DNA of 64,000 nucleotides from Eisenbergiella tayi. GTDB lineage: Bacteria > Bacillota > Clostridia > Lachnospirales > Lachnospiraceae. This document shows positions 44,970 through 53,477 of this stretch, piece by piece. Position numbers and translations under genes: made by a program. Each line of letters begins with the position of its first letter. Within the stretch, counting starts at the first letter, position 1. The notes under the pieces were generated by a model. That model did not search any database, was not told the DNA's origin, and was given only the letters and a program-made list of their open reading frames with translations. The DNA lies in contig NZ_MPDJ01000004.1 in assembly GCF_001881565.1 (NCBI RefSeq), forward strand, positions 680,185 to 744,184, read 5' to 3'.

Positions 44970-46442
44970 TCATCTGCCGCGTTCCCTCAGGACCTCTGCA
45001 ATTAGCTCCCTTTCGTCCATAGGATGCTTGACGCCTTTGATTTCCTGATAGTCCTCATGCCCCTTGCCGGCAAGCACGATGATGTCTCCCGGCCTGCCGT
45101 TGTCAATAGCGTAAGCAATGGCTTCCTTCCGGTCGCAAATCTCGATATATTCCCCATCCGTTTTACTGATTCCTGTTTTGATATCATCAATAATGGCCTG
45201 GGGCTCTTCAAAGCGCGGGTTATCGGATGTAATAACAGTCAAATCCGCCAGCCGGCCGCTCACCTCACCCATTTCATAGCGGCGAAGCCGGGAACGGTTG
45301 CCTCCGCAGCCGAATACACATACCAGCCGGCCGTGATCGTACTCCTTCAGGGTAGTCAGAAGACTTTCCAAAGCCATGGCATTATGCGCGTAATCGATGA
45401 GAAGCGTAAATTCATCTGACACCTTTACCATTTCTATTCTGCCCTTTACCTTAGCTTCCTTCAGCGCTTTCTTTATCGCATCCTCCGTAACGCCGAAGTG
45501 CCGGCAGATGGCAATGGCCGTCAGCGCATTATAGACACTGAACCGGCCCGGCATGGCGATTTCACCGTCGAACTCCATGAGCCCTCCCACCCGGAATGCC
45601 ACTCCCAGATGGCCGTTATGGTTGGTCAGACGCAGGTTTTCCGCACGCAAATCGGCCTGAGGGGATAAACCATAGGTTTCCAGCTCGCAGGTGTGCCCTT
45701 CCATCACCTTTTCCCAGTGTACGTCATCGCAGTTGGCGATCCCGACACGGCACTGCCTGAAAAGCATGCCCTTGCAGTGCATATATTCCTCGAAGCTGCT
45801 GTGTTCATTGGGTCCTATATGATCCGGCTCTATATTGGTAAAAATCCCGTAATCAAATACGAAGCCCTGGCTTCGATGCTGCATAAGCGCCTGGGAGGAA
45901 ACCTCCATTACCACCGCATCACATCCGGCTTCCGCCATCCTGGCCATATAAGACTGAAGGACATAGGATTCCGGCGTGGTATTATCCGAATGAATATGAG
46001 TATCTCCGATGATAACTTCTATAGTGCCCACCAGACCAACCTTAAATCCGGTATTCTCTAAAATGGATTTCACCAGATAGGCAGAGGTGGTCTTTCCCTT
46101 GGTTCCTGTTATTCCGATAGTCTTCAGCCGGCGGGCAGGATGCCCGAACCATGCGGCGGAAATAAAAGCCATGGCATACCGGGTATTTTCCACCTTCAGT
46201 ACAGTCACCTGCGCATCTGCGGGTATATCCACTTCCTTTTGTGTTACCAGAACCGCGGCTCCTTTTTCCACTGCCTGCGCCGCTGCGCTGTGGCCGTCAA
46301 AATTGGCGCCTTCTATACAGATAAACAAACATCCCTTTGTAATTTTTCTGGAATCGTATACGACATCGGGTACATCCAGTTCCGTTGTTCCCCGCACTAC
46401 CGTAACATCCAGATTCTCAAGTAATGTCTTTAATGCTGCCAT
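44970..46442 (-). CDS. murE: UDP-MurNAc-tripeptide synthetase (meso-DAP adding)
   Basis: Adds the third amino acid of the peptidoglycan stem. 490 residues from the ATG at 46442 (GAGGA upstream); a further ATG 24 bp out is less likely. ATP loop GITGTKGKTTSAYLV (about 112-126), MEVSSQAL, and the specificity motif SDNPRFE, which indicates meso-diaminopimelate rather than lysine. It is remote from the dcw cluster and has its own promoter. Confidence 0.94.
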   Translation of the reverse strand: MAALKTLLENLDVTVVRGTTELDVPDVVYDSRKITKGCLFICIEGANFDGHSAAAQAVEKGAAVLVTQKEVDIPADAQVTVLKVENTRYAMAFISAAWFGHPARRLKTIGITGTKGKTTSAYLVKSILENTGFKVGLVGTIEVIIGDTHIHSDNTTPESYVLQSYMARMAEAGCDAVVMEVSSQALMQHRSQGFVFDYGIFTNIEPDHIGPNEHSSFEEYMHCKGMLFRQCRVGIANCDDVHWEKVMEGHTCELETYGLSPQADLRAENLRLTNHNGHLGVAFRVGGLMEFDGEIAMPGRFSVYNALTAIAICRHFGVTEDAIKKALKEAKVKGRIEMVKVSDEFTLLIDYAHNAMALESLLTTLKEYDHGRLVCVFGCGGNRSRLRRYEMGEVSGRLADLTVITSDNPRFEEPQAIIDDIKTGISKTDGEYIEICDRKEAIAYAIDNGRPGDIIVLAGKGHEDYQEIKGVKHPMDERELIAEVLRERGR

Positions 46443-46497
46443 ATCATTTCCTCTTTTTCTGATCATTGCTTAGTTTGTTGAGTAAAATACTTAGATA

Positions 46498-46526
46498 AGG
46501 ATAGCACAGAAAGAGGCTTTTTTCAA
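46498..46526 (-). promoter_or_regulatory. Promoter of murE-priA-def-fmt operon
   Basis: TTGAAA (46526-46521), 17 nt, TATCCT (46503-46498) on the minus strand, about 55 nt before the murE start. Confidence 0.55.
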
Positions 46527-46613
46527 CCGAGATGTCCCGCGCAGATCCTGTATGATATCGTAAAGATTGGCTGCGGCTGCTATAATCTCCGTGCGTAAAA
46601 GAAAATTTATACC

Positions 46614-47147
46614 TTACAGCCTGCTTTTCAGCAAGCTTAACACCCCGGCGATTTCCGACACCGGTTCCGGGGTTTCACTTCCCAGCCAATCACAGAGAAC
46701 GGCGAAGGTTCCCTGAAAAACAAACCTGCGGATGTACTTTGCTTCACTTTCCGAATAATTGCCGGCATCCGCCATATTTCGGAAAATCCTGGCGATGCTT
46801 GGAATCGTAAACAGATGCTCCGCAAAGTCCTGTGTGGGAATGACTTTGACAAGAGTACAGAAAAGCTCCCGCTGTTCATGAAGATGGTTCAAAACGGAGA
46901 TAAGCGCATCAGGGTTCTGTTCGATAATGGGTTTCAAATCCTCATCCAACTGCGCGAAAAAGTCTGCTTCTATTTCCTTCAGCAGGTCGGTTTGACTGCC
47001 ATAGTATTTATAAAATGTAGTACGGTTAATCTGAGAGGCTGCACAGAGTTCATAAATAGAAATCTGATTCAGAGGCTTTTCTTTCAAAAGCGTCAGCAGC
47101 CCTGCTTTCAGCATGGCCTTGCTCAGGCGGATTCTTTGATTTTCCAT
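46614..47147 (-). CDS. TetR family regulator, divergent from the HXXEE operon
   Basis: 177 residues: helix-turn-helix QISIYELCAASQINRTTFYKYY (about 28-49) with a C-terminal domain resembling TetR_C_7 types, which lack a small-molecule pocket in some members. It is transcribed away from four HXXEE membrane genes, and a perfect 15-bp palindrome lies in the shared control region, so it is their likely repressor. No ligand can be inferred. Confidence 0.9.
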   Translation of the reverse strand: MENQRIRLSKAMLKAGLLTLLKEKPLNQISIYELCAASQINRTTFYKYYGSQTDLLKEIEADFFAQLDEDLKPIIEQNPDALISVLNHLHEQRELFCTLVKVIPTQDFAEHLFTIPSIARIFRNMADAGNYSESEAKYIRRFVFQGTFAVLCDWLGSETPEPVSEIAGVLSLLKSRL

Positions 47148-47229
47148 ATCAATACCTCAACAAAATAGCGCGAAATGTTGCTTTTACAAAAATTGGGCTC
47201 CTGATTGTTGGTTTTAGCACAATCTCAAA

Positions 47230-47270
47230 TCAACAGTTTGTTGACTTAAACCCTATGTGTTTAGCATAAT
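47230..47270 (+). promoter_or_regulatory. Promoter and palindromic operator of the HXXEE operon
   Basis: TTGACT (47241-47246), 18 nt, CATAAT (47265-47270). The perfect inverted repeat TCAACA-GTT-TGTTGA (47230-47244) overlaps the -35 hexamer, so a bound TetR protein would block polymerase. Confidence 0.65.
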
Positions 47271-47320
47271 GGTGTTAAAGCAATTTGTCAAATTTTTATA
47301 TTTGGTAGGAGGTATTCAAC

Positions 47321-48010
47321 ATGACTTTCTGGAGAAAGAACTGGTATTACATAGGAGGAATCCTTTTTGTCCTGCTGGCATTCATCATGGGGCTCTGGGG
47401 CTGTTACCGTCTGGGCACAATTCAGATCATTCTGGTATTCAGCTGGATGGGAATGCTTATGCATCAGTTTGAGGAGTATGCGTTCCCCGGCGGTTTTCCA
47501 ATCATATCCAACATGGCCGGACTTGGGGAAGTGGATCATCCTGAGCGGTATCCTCTCAATGCACGGCAGAGCTTCTTAAGCAATGTGATTTTCTGCTATT
47601 TAAGCTATATCATTCCCATCCTGTTTCCCAATCTGATCTGGATGGGCGCATCCCAGGTGCTTGCCGGAGTCTGGCAGCTGCCGGGACATGGAATCGCCAT
47701 GAATGTGCGGCTTAAAAGTAAATATAATCCGGGTCTTGCATCCACTGCTTTCCTGCAGACTCCCGTCGCGATTTATTACATCTGGTATGTGGTCCGTTAT
47801 ATGCCGGACAAAGCCGGCCAGCTTTGGTGGGGGATTCCCGGTTCTCTTGCCATGCTGCTTCTGACATTTATTGTTCCAATCCTCTTTATGAAAGACAAGA
47901 ATTCCAAGTATCCCTTTGACGACCGGGAGCTCTACGGCTATAACAAAGAGCACGTCATAAAGCTCTGGGAAGAAAGAAAAGCGGCAAAGGCTGCAAAGGA
48001 GGCAAAATAA
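47321..48010 (+). CDS. HXXEE-motif membrane protein, type A (copy 1)
   Basis: 229 residues with about five hydrophobic helices. The HXXEE motif is in MHQFEEYAFPGG (H48, E51, E52), at the outer end of helix 2. Further conserved residues: GHGIAMN (a second histidine), SKYNPGL and LQTPVAIYYIWYVV. The sequence fits the HXXEE family (PF13787-type), whose conserved His/Glu residues suggest a metal or catalytic centre, function unknown. ATG at 47321 follows TAGGAGG. It forms a pair with the next gene. Confidence 0.85.
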   Translation: MTFWRKNWYYIGGILFVLLAFIMGLWGCYRLGTIQIILVFSWMGMLMHQFEEYAFPGGFPIISNMAGLGEVDHPERYPLNARQSFLSNVIFCYLSYIIPILFPNLIWMGASQVLAGVWQLPGHGIAMNVRLKSKYNPGLASTAFLQTPVAIYYIWYVVRYMPDKAGQLWWGIPGSLAMLLLTFIVPILFMKDKNSKYPFDDRELYGYNKEHVIKLWEERKAAKAAKEAK

Positions 48011-48011
48011 T

Positions 48012-48710
48012 ATGGTAAGGAAATTAAACAAATGGTGCGGCATCGACTGGATTATCTTTATCTGCGTAACCGGAGTCATCACGGCGGTCTGTGCGGCCCT
48101 CTTCTGGGATAACATGCCGCTCGGCGCTCAGGGTGCAGTGTTTGCCGCTGTAATCATGCCCTTTCATGTGCTGGAGGAATGGAAATTTCCCGGCGGCCTG
48201 CATCATTTTTATAACACGCTGCTTGGCCCAAAAGAAAAGAACAGACAGGATTTGAGCCGCTATCCTATGAGCAGGCTGACGGATATGGTCACCAACGTCG
48301 GCTTACAGTGGATTCCCCTTGTTTATCTGCTTCTTTCCTGCGTAACCTCTCTTTCCAACGCAGTCACACTTTGTATGATGCTCTTCTGCTTCATCGAGGT
48401 TCTTGCGCATACCTGCGCCGGATTTATGACTCTGCATTGGTATAAGAAGGACGGCAAAAAGACGATTTACAATCCCGGATTTGCCACTTCTTACATGATG
48501 TTCCTGCCCAGCGGCATTTATCTGGCTGTCCGCCTGAACAATATCACCGGAAGGGACTGGCTGTGGTGCGTGATTCTGTTAGTCGTTATGATGCTCATCT
48601 GCATCCCTCTGTCCGAAACTCCGCTGAAAAAATGGGTTATCAGGCAGGAAAAAGGTATGTTTGCTTTCGCGGATCCGAAATATTACAGCCAATTCATTCA
48701 TAAAAAGTGA
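48012..48710 (+). CDS. HXXEE-motif membrane protein, type B (copy 1)
   Basis: 232 residues, several membrane helices. HXXEE lies in FHVLEEWKFPGG (H52, E55, E56). A further histidine in EVLAHTCAGFMTLHW and a YNPGF motif match the type A protein in order (HxxEE, H, YNPG), so the two proteins are distant paralogues and may form a heteromer. It starts 1 bp after its type A partner (AAAGGAGG overlapping its end), which favours equimolar synthesis. Confidence 0.85.
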   Translation: MVRKLNKWCGIDWIIFICVTGVITAVCAALFWDNMPLGAQGAVFAAVIMPFHVLEEWKFPGGLHHFYNTLLGPKEKNRQDLSRYPMSRLTDMVTNVGLQWIPLVYLLLSCVTSLSNAVTLCMMLFCFIEVLAHTCAGFMTLHWYKKDGKKTIYNPGFATSYMMFLPSGIYLAVRLNNITGRDWLWCVILLVVMMLICIPLSETPLKKWVIRQEKGMFAFADPKYYSQFIHKK

Positions 48711-48720
48711 GGGGAATGTC

Positions 48721-49413
48721 ATGAAATTCTGGAGAAGATACTGGTATCTGATTGGAGGAGTCCTTTTTGTGTTACTCACATTTTTCATGGGGCTTTGGGG
48801 CTGCGGTAATCTGCCCCGCATACAGACAATCCTGATATTTAGCTGGATGGCAATGCTGGTTCATCAGACAGAGGAATATGCCTTCCCCGGCGGAATGCCC
48901 TCTATTACCAACATGGCAGCTTTTCGGGAAAAAGAAGCGCCTTATAAATATCCCTTTCATGCGCAGCAGTGTTTTATCTGCAATGTATTTTTATGCTACA
49001 CCTTCTATATCCTGGCGATTTGCTTTCCAGACGTCATCTGGCTTGGTGCTTCCCAGGTGCTCTGTGTTCTGGTGCAGCTCGGCGCCCATGCGCTGCTGAT
49101 CAATTTTTCACTGAAAGACATTTATAATCCGGGCCTCGGCTCTACTTTATTTCTGCAGGCCCCTGTGGCCATTTATTACATATGGTATGTGGTGACCCGT
49201 CTGCCGGAAAAGGCCGGACAGCTCTGGTTCGGAATTCCCGGCGCGTTTGCTGCCATGATTATCTGCTTCATTGCGCCGGTATTCCTTATGAAAAACAGAA
49301 AGAACAATTATCCTTTTGCAGAGGAAGAAATGTATGGCTATAAAAAAGACAAGGTTTTGGAAATCTATCATGACAGCAAGCCTTCCATTCTACAGAAAGT
49401 GGGGATTAAATAA
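48721..49413 (+). CDS. HXXEE-motif membrane protein, type A (copy 2)
   Basis: 230 residues from the ATG at 48721 with GAGGGG 6 nt upstream; an earlier in-frame ATG lies inside the preceding gene. HXXEE in VHQTEEYAFPGG (H48), then GAHALLINFSLKDIYNPGLG and LQAPVAIYYIWYVV. It is clearly homologous to the first gene of the operon along its full length, so the cassette arose by duplication of an A-B pair. Confidence 0.85.
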   Translation: MKFWRRYWYLIGGVLFVLLTFFMGLWGCGNLPRIQTILIFSWMAMLVHQTEEYAFPGGMPSITNMAAFREKEAPYKYPFHAQQCFICNVFLCYTFYILAICFPDVIWLGASQVLCVLVQLGAHALLINFSLKDIYNPGLGSTLFLQAPVAIYYIWYVVTRLPEKAGQLWFGIPGAFAAMIICFIAPVFLMKNRKNNYPFAEEEMYGYKKDKVLEIYHDSKPSILQKVGIK

Positions 49414-50117
49414 TGGTTAAAAAACTGGATAAATGGTGCAACACCATATGGCTGGTCTGCCTTGGCATTCTCGGCGTAATCGTTGCTTTTTTACTCATAC
49501 TCAACTGGAACAGCTGGACACCCGGCGCAAAGGGCGGCGCTTTCCTGGCGGTCATCATGCCGCTCCATGTATTGGAAGAATGGAAATGCCCAGGAGGCCT
49601 GCATTATATCTATAATATTATCTTTGGGCCAAAGGACTTCGGAAGCAGGTATCTCGACCGCTATCCCATGAGCCGTTTTACCGATATGATCACCAATATA
49701 GGTCTGGCAGTCATCCCGCTGATTTACGCTGTTCCCGCCCAGCTTGGCGGAATGTCCAATATGGTCGCCATCTGTATCATCATTCTCAGCTTCGGCGAAG
49801 TTCTGGCGCATACAGTGGTAGGCTGTTATTCTCTGAAACGTTACCGCAAGACCGGTAAGAAATTCATTTACTGCCCGGGATTCTTTACAGCTTATGTTCT
49901 TTTTCTTCCTGCCGGTATCTATCTTTGCAGCCAGATCTCCAATGTAACAGCTATGGATGTTCTCGGAGGAATCATCGCCATGGCAATTCTCGGCATCGTC
50001 TGTGTGCCGCTTCAGGAGACACCCCTCAAGAAATGGGTTCTGAAGCAGAAAGGGGATACCTTCGCTTTTACTGATCCCCAATATTATGCCAGATTTACAG
50101 ATAAAGATAATTATTAG
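49413..50117 (+). CDS. HXXEE-motif membrane protein, type B (copy 2)
   Basis: 234 residues. HXXEE in LHVLEEWKCPGG (H52, E55, E56), EVLAHTVVGCYSLKRY, YCPGF. Its start overlaps the preceding stop by one base (TAATG). It ends the operon, followed by a strong terminator. The C-terminal half resembles copy 1 (ETPLKKWVLKQKGDTFAF versus ETPLKKWVIRQEKGMFAF). Confidence 0.85.
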   Translation: MVKKLDKWCNTIWLVCLGILGVIVAFLLILNWNSWTPGAKGGAFLAVIMPLHVLEEWKCPGGLHYIYNIIFGPKDFGSRYLDRYPMSRFTDMITNIGLAVIPLIYAVPAQLGGMSNMVAICIIILSFGEVLAHTVVGCYSLKRYRKTGKKFIYCPGFFTAYVLFLPAGIYLCSQISNVTAMDVLGGIIAMAILGIVCVPLQETPLKKWVLKQKGDTFAFTDPQYYARFTDKDNY

Positions 50118-50169
50118 GCAAAAAACCTGCGGAGAGCTGTTCAGGACAGCAAAGCCGCAGCGCCTTTTT
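50118..50169 (+). terminator. Intrinsic terminator of the HXXEE operon
   Basis: CTGCGG/CCGCAG with inner CTGT/ACAG and outer GGC/GCC helices, ending in TTTTT (50165-50169), at the stop codon of the fourth gene. Confidence 0.85.
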
Positions 50170-50170
50170 G

Positions 50171-50261
50171 GGTAAAATAAAGCAGCCTTCCACCGTTTTT
50201 AATGGCGGAAGGCTGTTTATGAGGGGGGAGATAGTTAAGTGAGTTGTATATCAACTATCTG
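50171..50261 (-). ncRNA. C-rich small RNA, copy 1
   Basis: Predicted transcript of about 89 nt on the minus strand: an 8-bp AGATAGTT/AACTATCT hairpin, CTATCTCCCCCCTCATAA (overlapping the hairpin's 3' side), then a terminator stem CAGCCTTCC/GGAAGGCTG with tail CTTTATTTT. Upstream is a -10 (TATGAT, 50272-50267). It lies between the isochorismatase stop and the HXXEE terminator, convergent with the latter. Two further copies share the arrangement, which is the main evidence. Confidence 0.7.
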
Positions 50262-50336
50262 TTATTATCATACCTTTCAATTGTGTTCATTCTGTGATCA
50301 AAGATTAAATAAGTTCTTAATTCCCTGAAGGAATTA

Positions 50337-50888
50337 TTAAGAAATTGGGAAGTTTTTCATTTTTTCAATTATTTCTTCCACCGGCCTTACATCCGCATAT
50401 CTCCCATCCCACATTTTTTTCTCAAAATACTCCGTAAGCTGCTCTGCCGTAAAATAATCATTATCAAAGGTCGAAGTGGTATGGGCAGGAATCCATACGT
50501 GAAAGCCCCGTTCAAAAGCGGATTTACATGTGGCATCGATACAATATTCTGTCTGCAGGCCTCCCAGAATAATTTCCGTTATCTTCTTCTCCTTTAAATA
50601 TTCCCCCAGTCCGGTATCTTTAAAGGCGCTATTAAAGCGTTTTTCAAAGATTCGTTCTCCTTCCTGCGGGGCTGTAGCATCGAATATCTGCCAGCCCTGC
50701 GTCCCCAAGGCGAGCTCGTCCCCTTCACCGCCGTCATGGCGCACATATACCACTTCCAGGCCCGTCTGCCTAGCGTTATGGATAATAGCCTTCAGATTGT
50801 CTGTCAGCTCTTCCTCACGGAAGGGATGTGCTTCCATGAGCGCATTCTGTACATCAACTATTAATACAACCGTATTCTTCTGATTCAT
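50337..50888 (-). CDS. Isochorismatase-family cysteine hydrolase
   Basis: 183 residues with the catalytic triad of the family: D12 (IVDVQNAL), K83 (FEKRFNSAF) and C116 (GLQTEYCIDATC). It hydrolyses a small amide or ester, in the nicotinamidase/YcaC class; the substrate is not determined. The fold is soluble with no signal. It stands alone, downstream of a GNAT gene and upstream of small RNA copy 1. Confidence 0.88.
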   Translation of the reverse strand: MNQKNTVVLIVDVQNALMEAHPFREEELTDNLKAIIHNARQTGLEVVYVRHDGGEGDELALGTQGWQIFDATAPQEGERIFEKRFNSAFKDTGLGEYLKEKKITEIILGGLQTEYCIDATCKSAFERGFHVWIPAHTTSTFDNDYFTAEQLTEYFEKKMWDGRYADVRPVEEIIEKMKNFPIS

Positions 50889-50958
50889 TTTCTCTGTTTT
50901 CTCCTGTTAAATATATTTTTTACAACATCAGGAATGCTGTAGAGCCAACGTTATCCGG

Positions 50959-51573
50959 TCATGTCAAATCTGTTTCCCTCGCTTCTCGTTTCGCTTTTTC
51001 AGGAAACTTCCGATCAAATATTTCCAGTTCCTCTTCGCTGACATTAAAGCAAGTATCAAAATCATATATCCCGCTGTTATTACCGAGATACCCTTCTTCC
51101 AATTCCTTTGCCATAAAAAATGCCGCTTCATCATCCTCCGATGTCCCCGGCAGATAAACATGATACCTGCAGGCGGATTCAAAGCCCAGAGGATTATAAT
51201 AATTATTATCTCCTGTAATGAGTACTGCTTTATATCCCAAACATTTTGCTTTATCCAGGGTATATTCTATCAATTTCTTTCCCAGGCCTTTTCTCTGGAA
51301 ATCCGGATGAACACTTATGGGGCCAAATGCAATCACTTCATCGCTCATTTTCCGTTCTGTGCCGGTAAACATTTTCGTGTAGACTATATTCCCGACAATC
51401 TTTCCATCCTCAATCAAAACATAATCCAAATCTTTGATGAAAGAATCCGCTTGCCTTAATTTATCGAGGACAAGATGTTCACTACATCCCGGACGGTATA
51501 CATCCCAGAAGGCTTCTCTTGTCAGATTTTCCACTTCAAAGTAATCTTTTTCATTTTCAAGCCGCAGTTCCAT
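50959..51573 (-). CDS. GNAT family N-acetyltransferase
   Basis: 204 residues, resembling YhbS-type acetyltransferases. The acetyl-CoA loop is in VHPDFQRKGLGKKLIEYTL (about 91-109), with the beta-bulge VLITGDNNYYNPLGFE. The substrate is unknown. ATG at 51573 follows GGAGG (TTGGAGGAAAC). It is co-oriented with the ABC exporter, which ends about 90 bp upstream. Confidence 0.85.
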   Translation of the reverse strand: MELRLENEKDYFEVENLTREAFWDVYRPGCSEHLVLDKLRQADSFIKDLDYVLIEDGKIVGNIVYTKMFTGTERKMSDEVIAFGPISVHPDFQRKGLGKKLIEYTLDKAKCLGYKAVLITGDNNYYNPLGFESACRYHVYLPGTSEDDEAAFFMAKELEEGYLGNNSGIYDFDTCFNVSEEELEIFDRKFPEKAKREARETDLT

Positions 51574-51665
51574 ACAGTTTCCTCCAAGTTTATAAAAAAT
51601 AATTAATGGGAAATTTCAAATATCACCTTTTCCTCATCGTGCTGAGCAAGCCATTTGCCTGCATT

Positions 51666-53477
51666 TTACACAGGAAGCTGTGCAGGAACACAATCTTCAG
51701 CCCTTTCATACCACTGAGCCTGTTTCTCCCACATCGTCGCATATTTGCCCGGATGGGACATAAGCTCCTCATGCGTCCCGATATCAACAATCTCACCGCC
51801 ATCCATGACTACAATACGATGCGCCAGTTTAGCAGAACCAAGACGATGGGTTACCACTACCGCACATTTCCCTTTTGCCAGCTGTTCAAACTGCTTGTAA
51901 ATCTTTGTTTCTTCAATCGGATCGATAGCGGATGTGGGTTCATCCAATACGATGAAACCGTTTACCCGGTACAGCCCGCGGGCGATTGCGATCCGCTGCC
52001 ACTGCCCTCCGGATAAATCAATTCCGCCGAACTCCGGCGACAGCATGTCATCGAGTTTGATATCGCCCATCTCAAAGTCTGCCTCGGACAGTACGGAATG
52101 AATCTTTTCGGCTCCGGCCTCGGCTGAAACATCACTGATAGCCACATTTTCCTTAAGAGTCATTTTATAACGCTGGTATTTTTGGAACACACCCGATACT
52201 CCCTTATAAACGGAGGCAGGGGAAGCCACAGCCGTATCCAGTCCGCCGATGAATACTTTACCTTCTGACGGACGGTAAATACCGGTCAGCAGGCGTACAA
52301 GCGTACTTTTCCCGGCACCGTTTTCTCCGACAATGGCAATCGTCTCCCCCTCTGCGATTTCCAATGATACATTCTTTATAGCAGGTTTATCTCTGCCGGG
52401 ATAAGTAAAGCTGATGTCTTTTGCCGCAACACCTCTGGCAAAATCCGTTTCTCCTTCTGTGCCTGTATGCTCCTGCATATCAAGCAGCCGTATGAAATTG
52501 ACCACCTTCCCCATATCCCTGTTCATATTGCCGATATGCTGCGTTACAATCTCCTGCATAATGGCAAATATCTGCCCCAGCGCCGCAAACACAGCAGCGA
52601 ACATCCCGACCGTAATCTCTCCAGACATCGTTGCTCTAAACAGCATGTAGGCCGAAAGGGCCATTCCCACAAATGCCGTAAAATCCAATAAAAGCTGAAG
52701 CAATGCCGTTTTCCGCTCCGCTTTCCATACCTTTTCCGTCAGCAGTTTCATGGTATCTTCAAATAAATGATAGAAGAAGGAAAATGCACCCAGGATACGG
52801 GTTTCCTTAAAATACTCCCTGTCGCAGATCGCTTTTTGATAATACTCATATTCCCGCCTGAGCGGAGCGCTCTGTTCTTCCAGCCTGGTAAATACCCGTA
52901 CATTGACGGCCTGTGCCGACAGAGCAGGGATAAATGCAAGAAGCAGCGTTATGATCAGCATGGGTTTCAGCCGGAACAGGTATACTCCGATTGACAAAAA
53001 ATAAACCCCGTAAAAACTCACGCAGACAAATACAATCATGCAGAACATGGTAATTGCCCGGATGCCTTCCCTCGCTTTGTTAAGATCATCCAGGAAATCG
53101 GTATCCTCAAAATATACAGGATCGATACGCCTGAGCTTTTTGTGAATCAATGCGGTAAGCCTTCCGGAGGATTTCGGCAGAAGGATGCCGATCCCATGAA
53201 AATTCTGAACACCATTAATGATCTGCTGCCCAAACGTAACCGCCGCCAACAGGAGCAGGGGAATCACACAATCCAAAAAACCTGCTTTTCCGGCAGCCGC
53301 TTTGGAAATCACATCAAAAAGACGCTGCGTTGCCACTACTGCCAGCGTGAACGACAATCCATTCATGATTCCCAGTGTATTCTCAATCAAACAGTTCCAT
53401 GGCGCAGACCTAAACTGTATAGGGATAATCCGCAGTATGACTGTTACTAAATTGTACTTTTTCTTTTCCGCACTCAT
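51666..53477 (-). CDS. ABC exporter half-transporter, subunit 2
   Basis: 603 residues from the ATG at 53477, which overlaps the upstream partner's stop (ATGA). N-terminal six-helix type I exporter domain, then an ATPase domain with Walker A GENGAGKSTLVRLLTG, signature LSGGQWQRIAIARGL, Walker B FIVLDEPTSAID and H-loop VTHRLGS. Both catalytic glutamates of the pair are intact. It probably works as a heterodimer with the gene before it. Lipid, peptide or drug export is possible. Confidence 0.9.
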   Translation of the reverse strand: MSAEKKKYNLVTVILRIIPIQFRSAPWNCLIENTLGIMNGLSFTLAVVATQRLFDVISKAAAGKAGFLDCVIPLLLLAAVTFGQQIINGVQNFHGIGILLPKSSGRLTALIHKKLRRIDPVYFEDTDFLDDLNKAREGIRAITMFCMIVFVCVSFYGVYFLSIGVYLFRLKPMLIITLLLAFIPALSAQAVNVRVFTRLEEQSAPLRREYEYYQKAICDREYFKETRILGAFSFFYHLFEDTMKLLTEKVWKAERKTALLQLLLDFTAFVGMALSAYMLFRATMSGEITVGMFAAVFAALGQIFAIMQEIVTQHIGNMNRDMGKVVNFIRLLDMQEHTGTEGETDFARGVAAKDISFTYPGRDKPAIKNVSLEIAEGETIAIVGENGAGKSTLVRLLTGIYRPSEGKVFIGGLDTAVASPASVYKGVSGVFQKYQRYKMTLKENVAISDVSAEAGAEKIHSVLSEADFEMGDIKLDDMLSPEFGGIDLSGGQWQRIAIARGLYRVNGFIVLDEPTSAIDPIEETKIYKQFEQLAKGKCAVVVTHRLGSAKLAHRIVVMDGGEIVDIGTHEELMSHPGKYATMWEKQAQWYERAEDCVPAQLPV

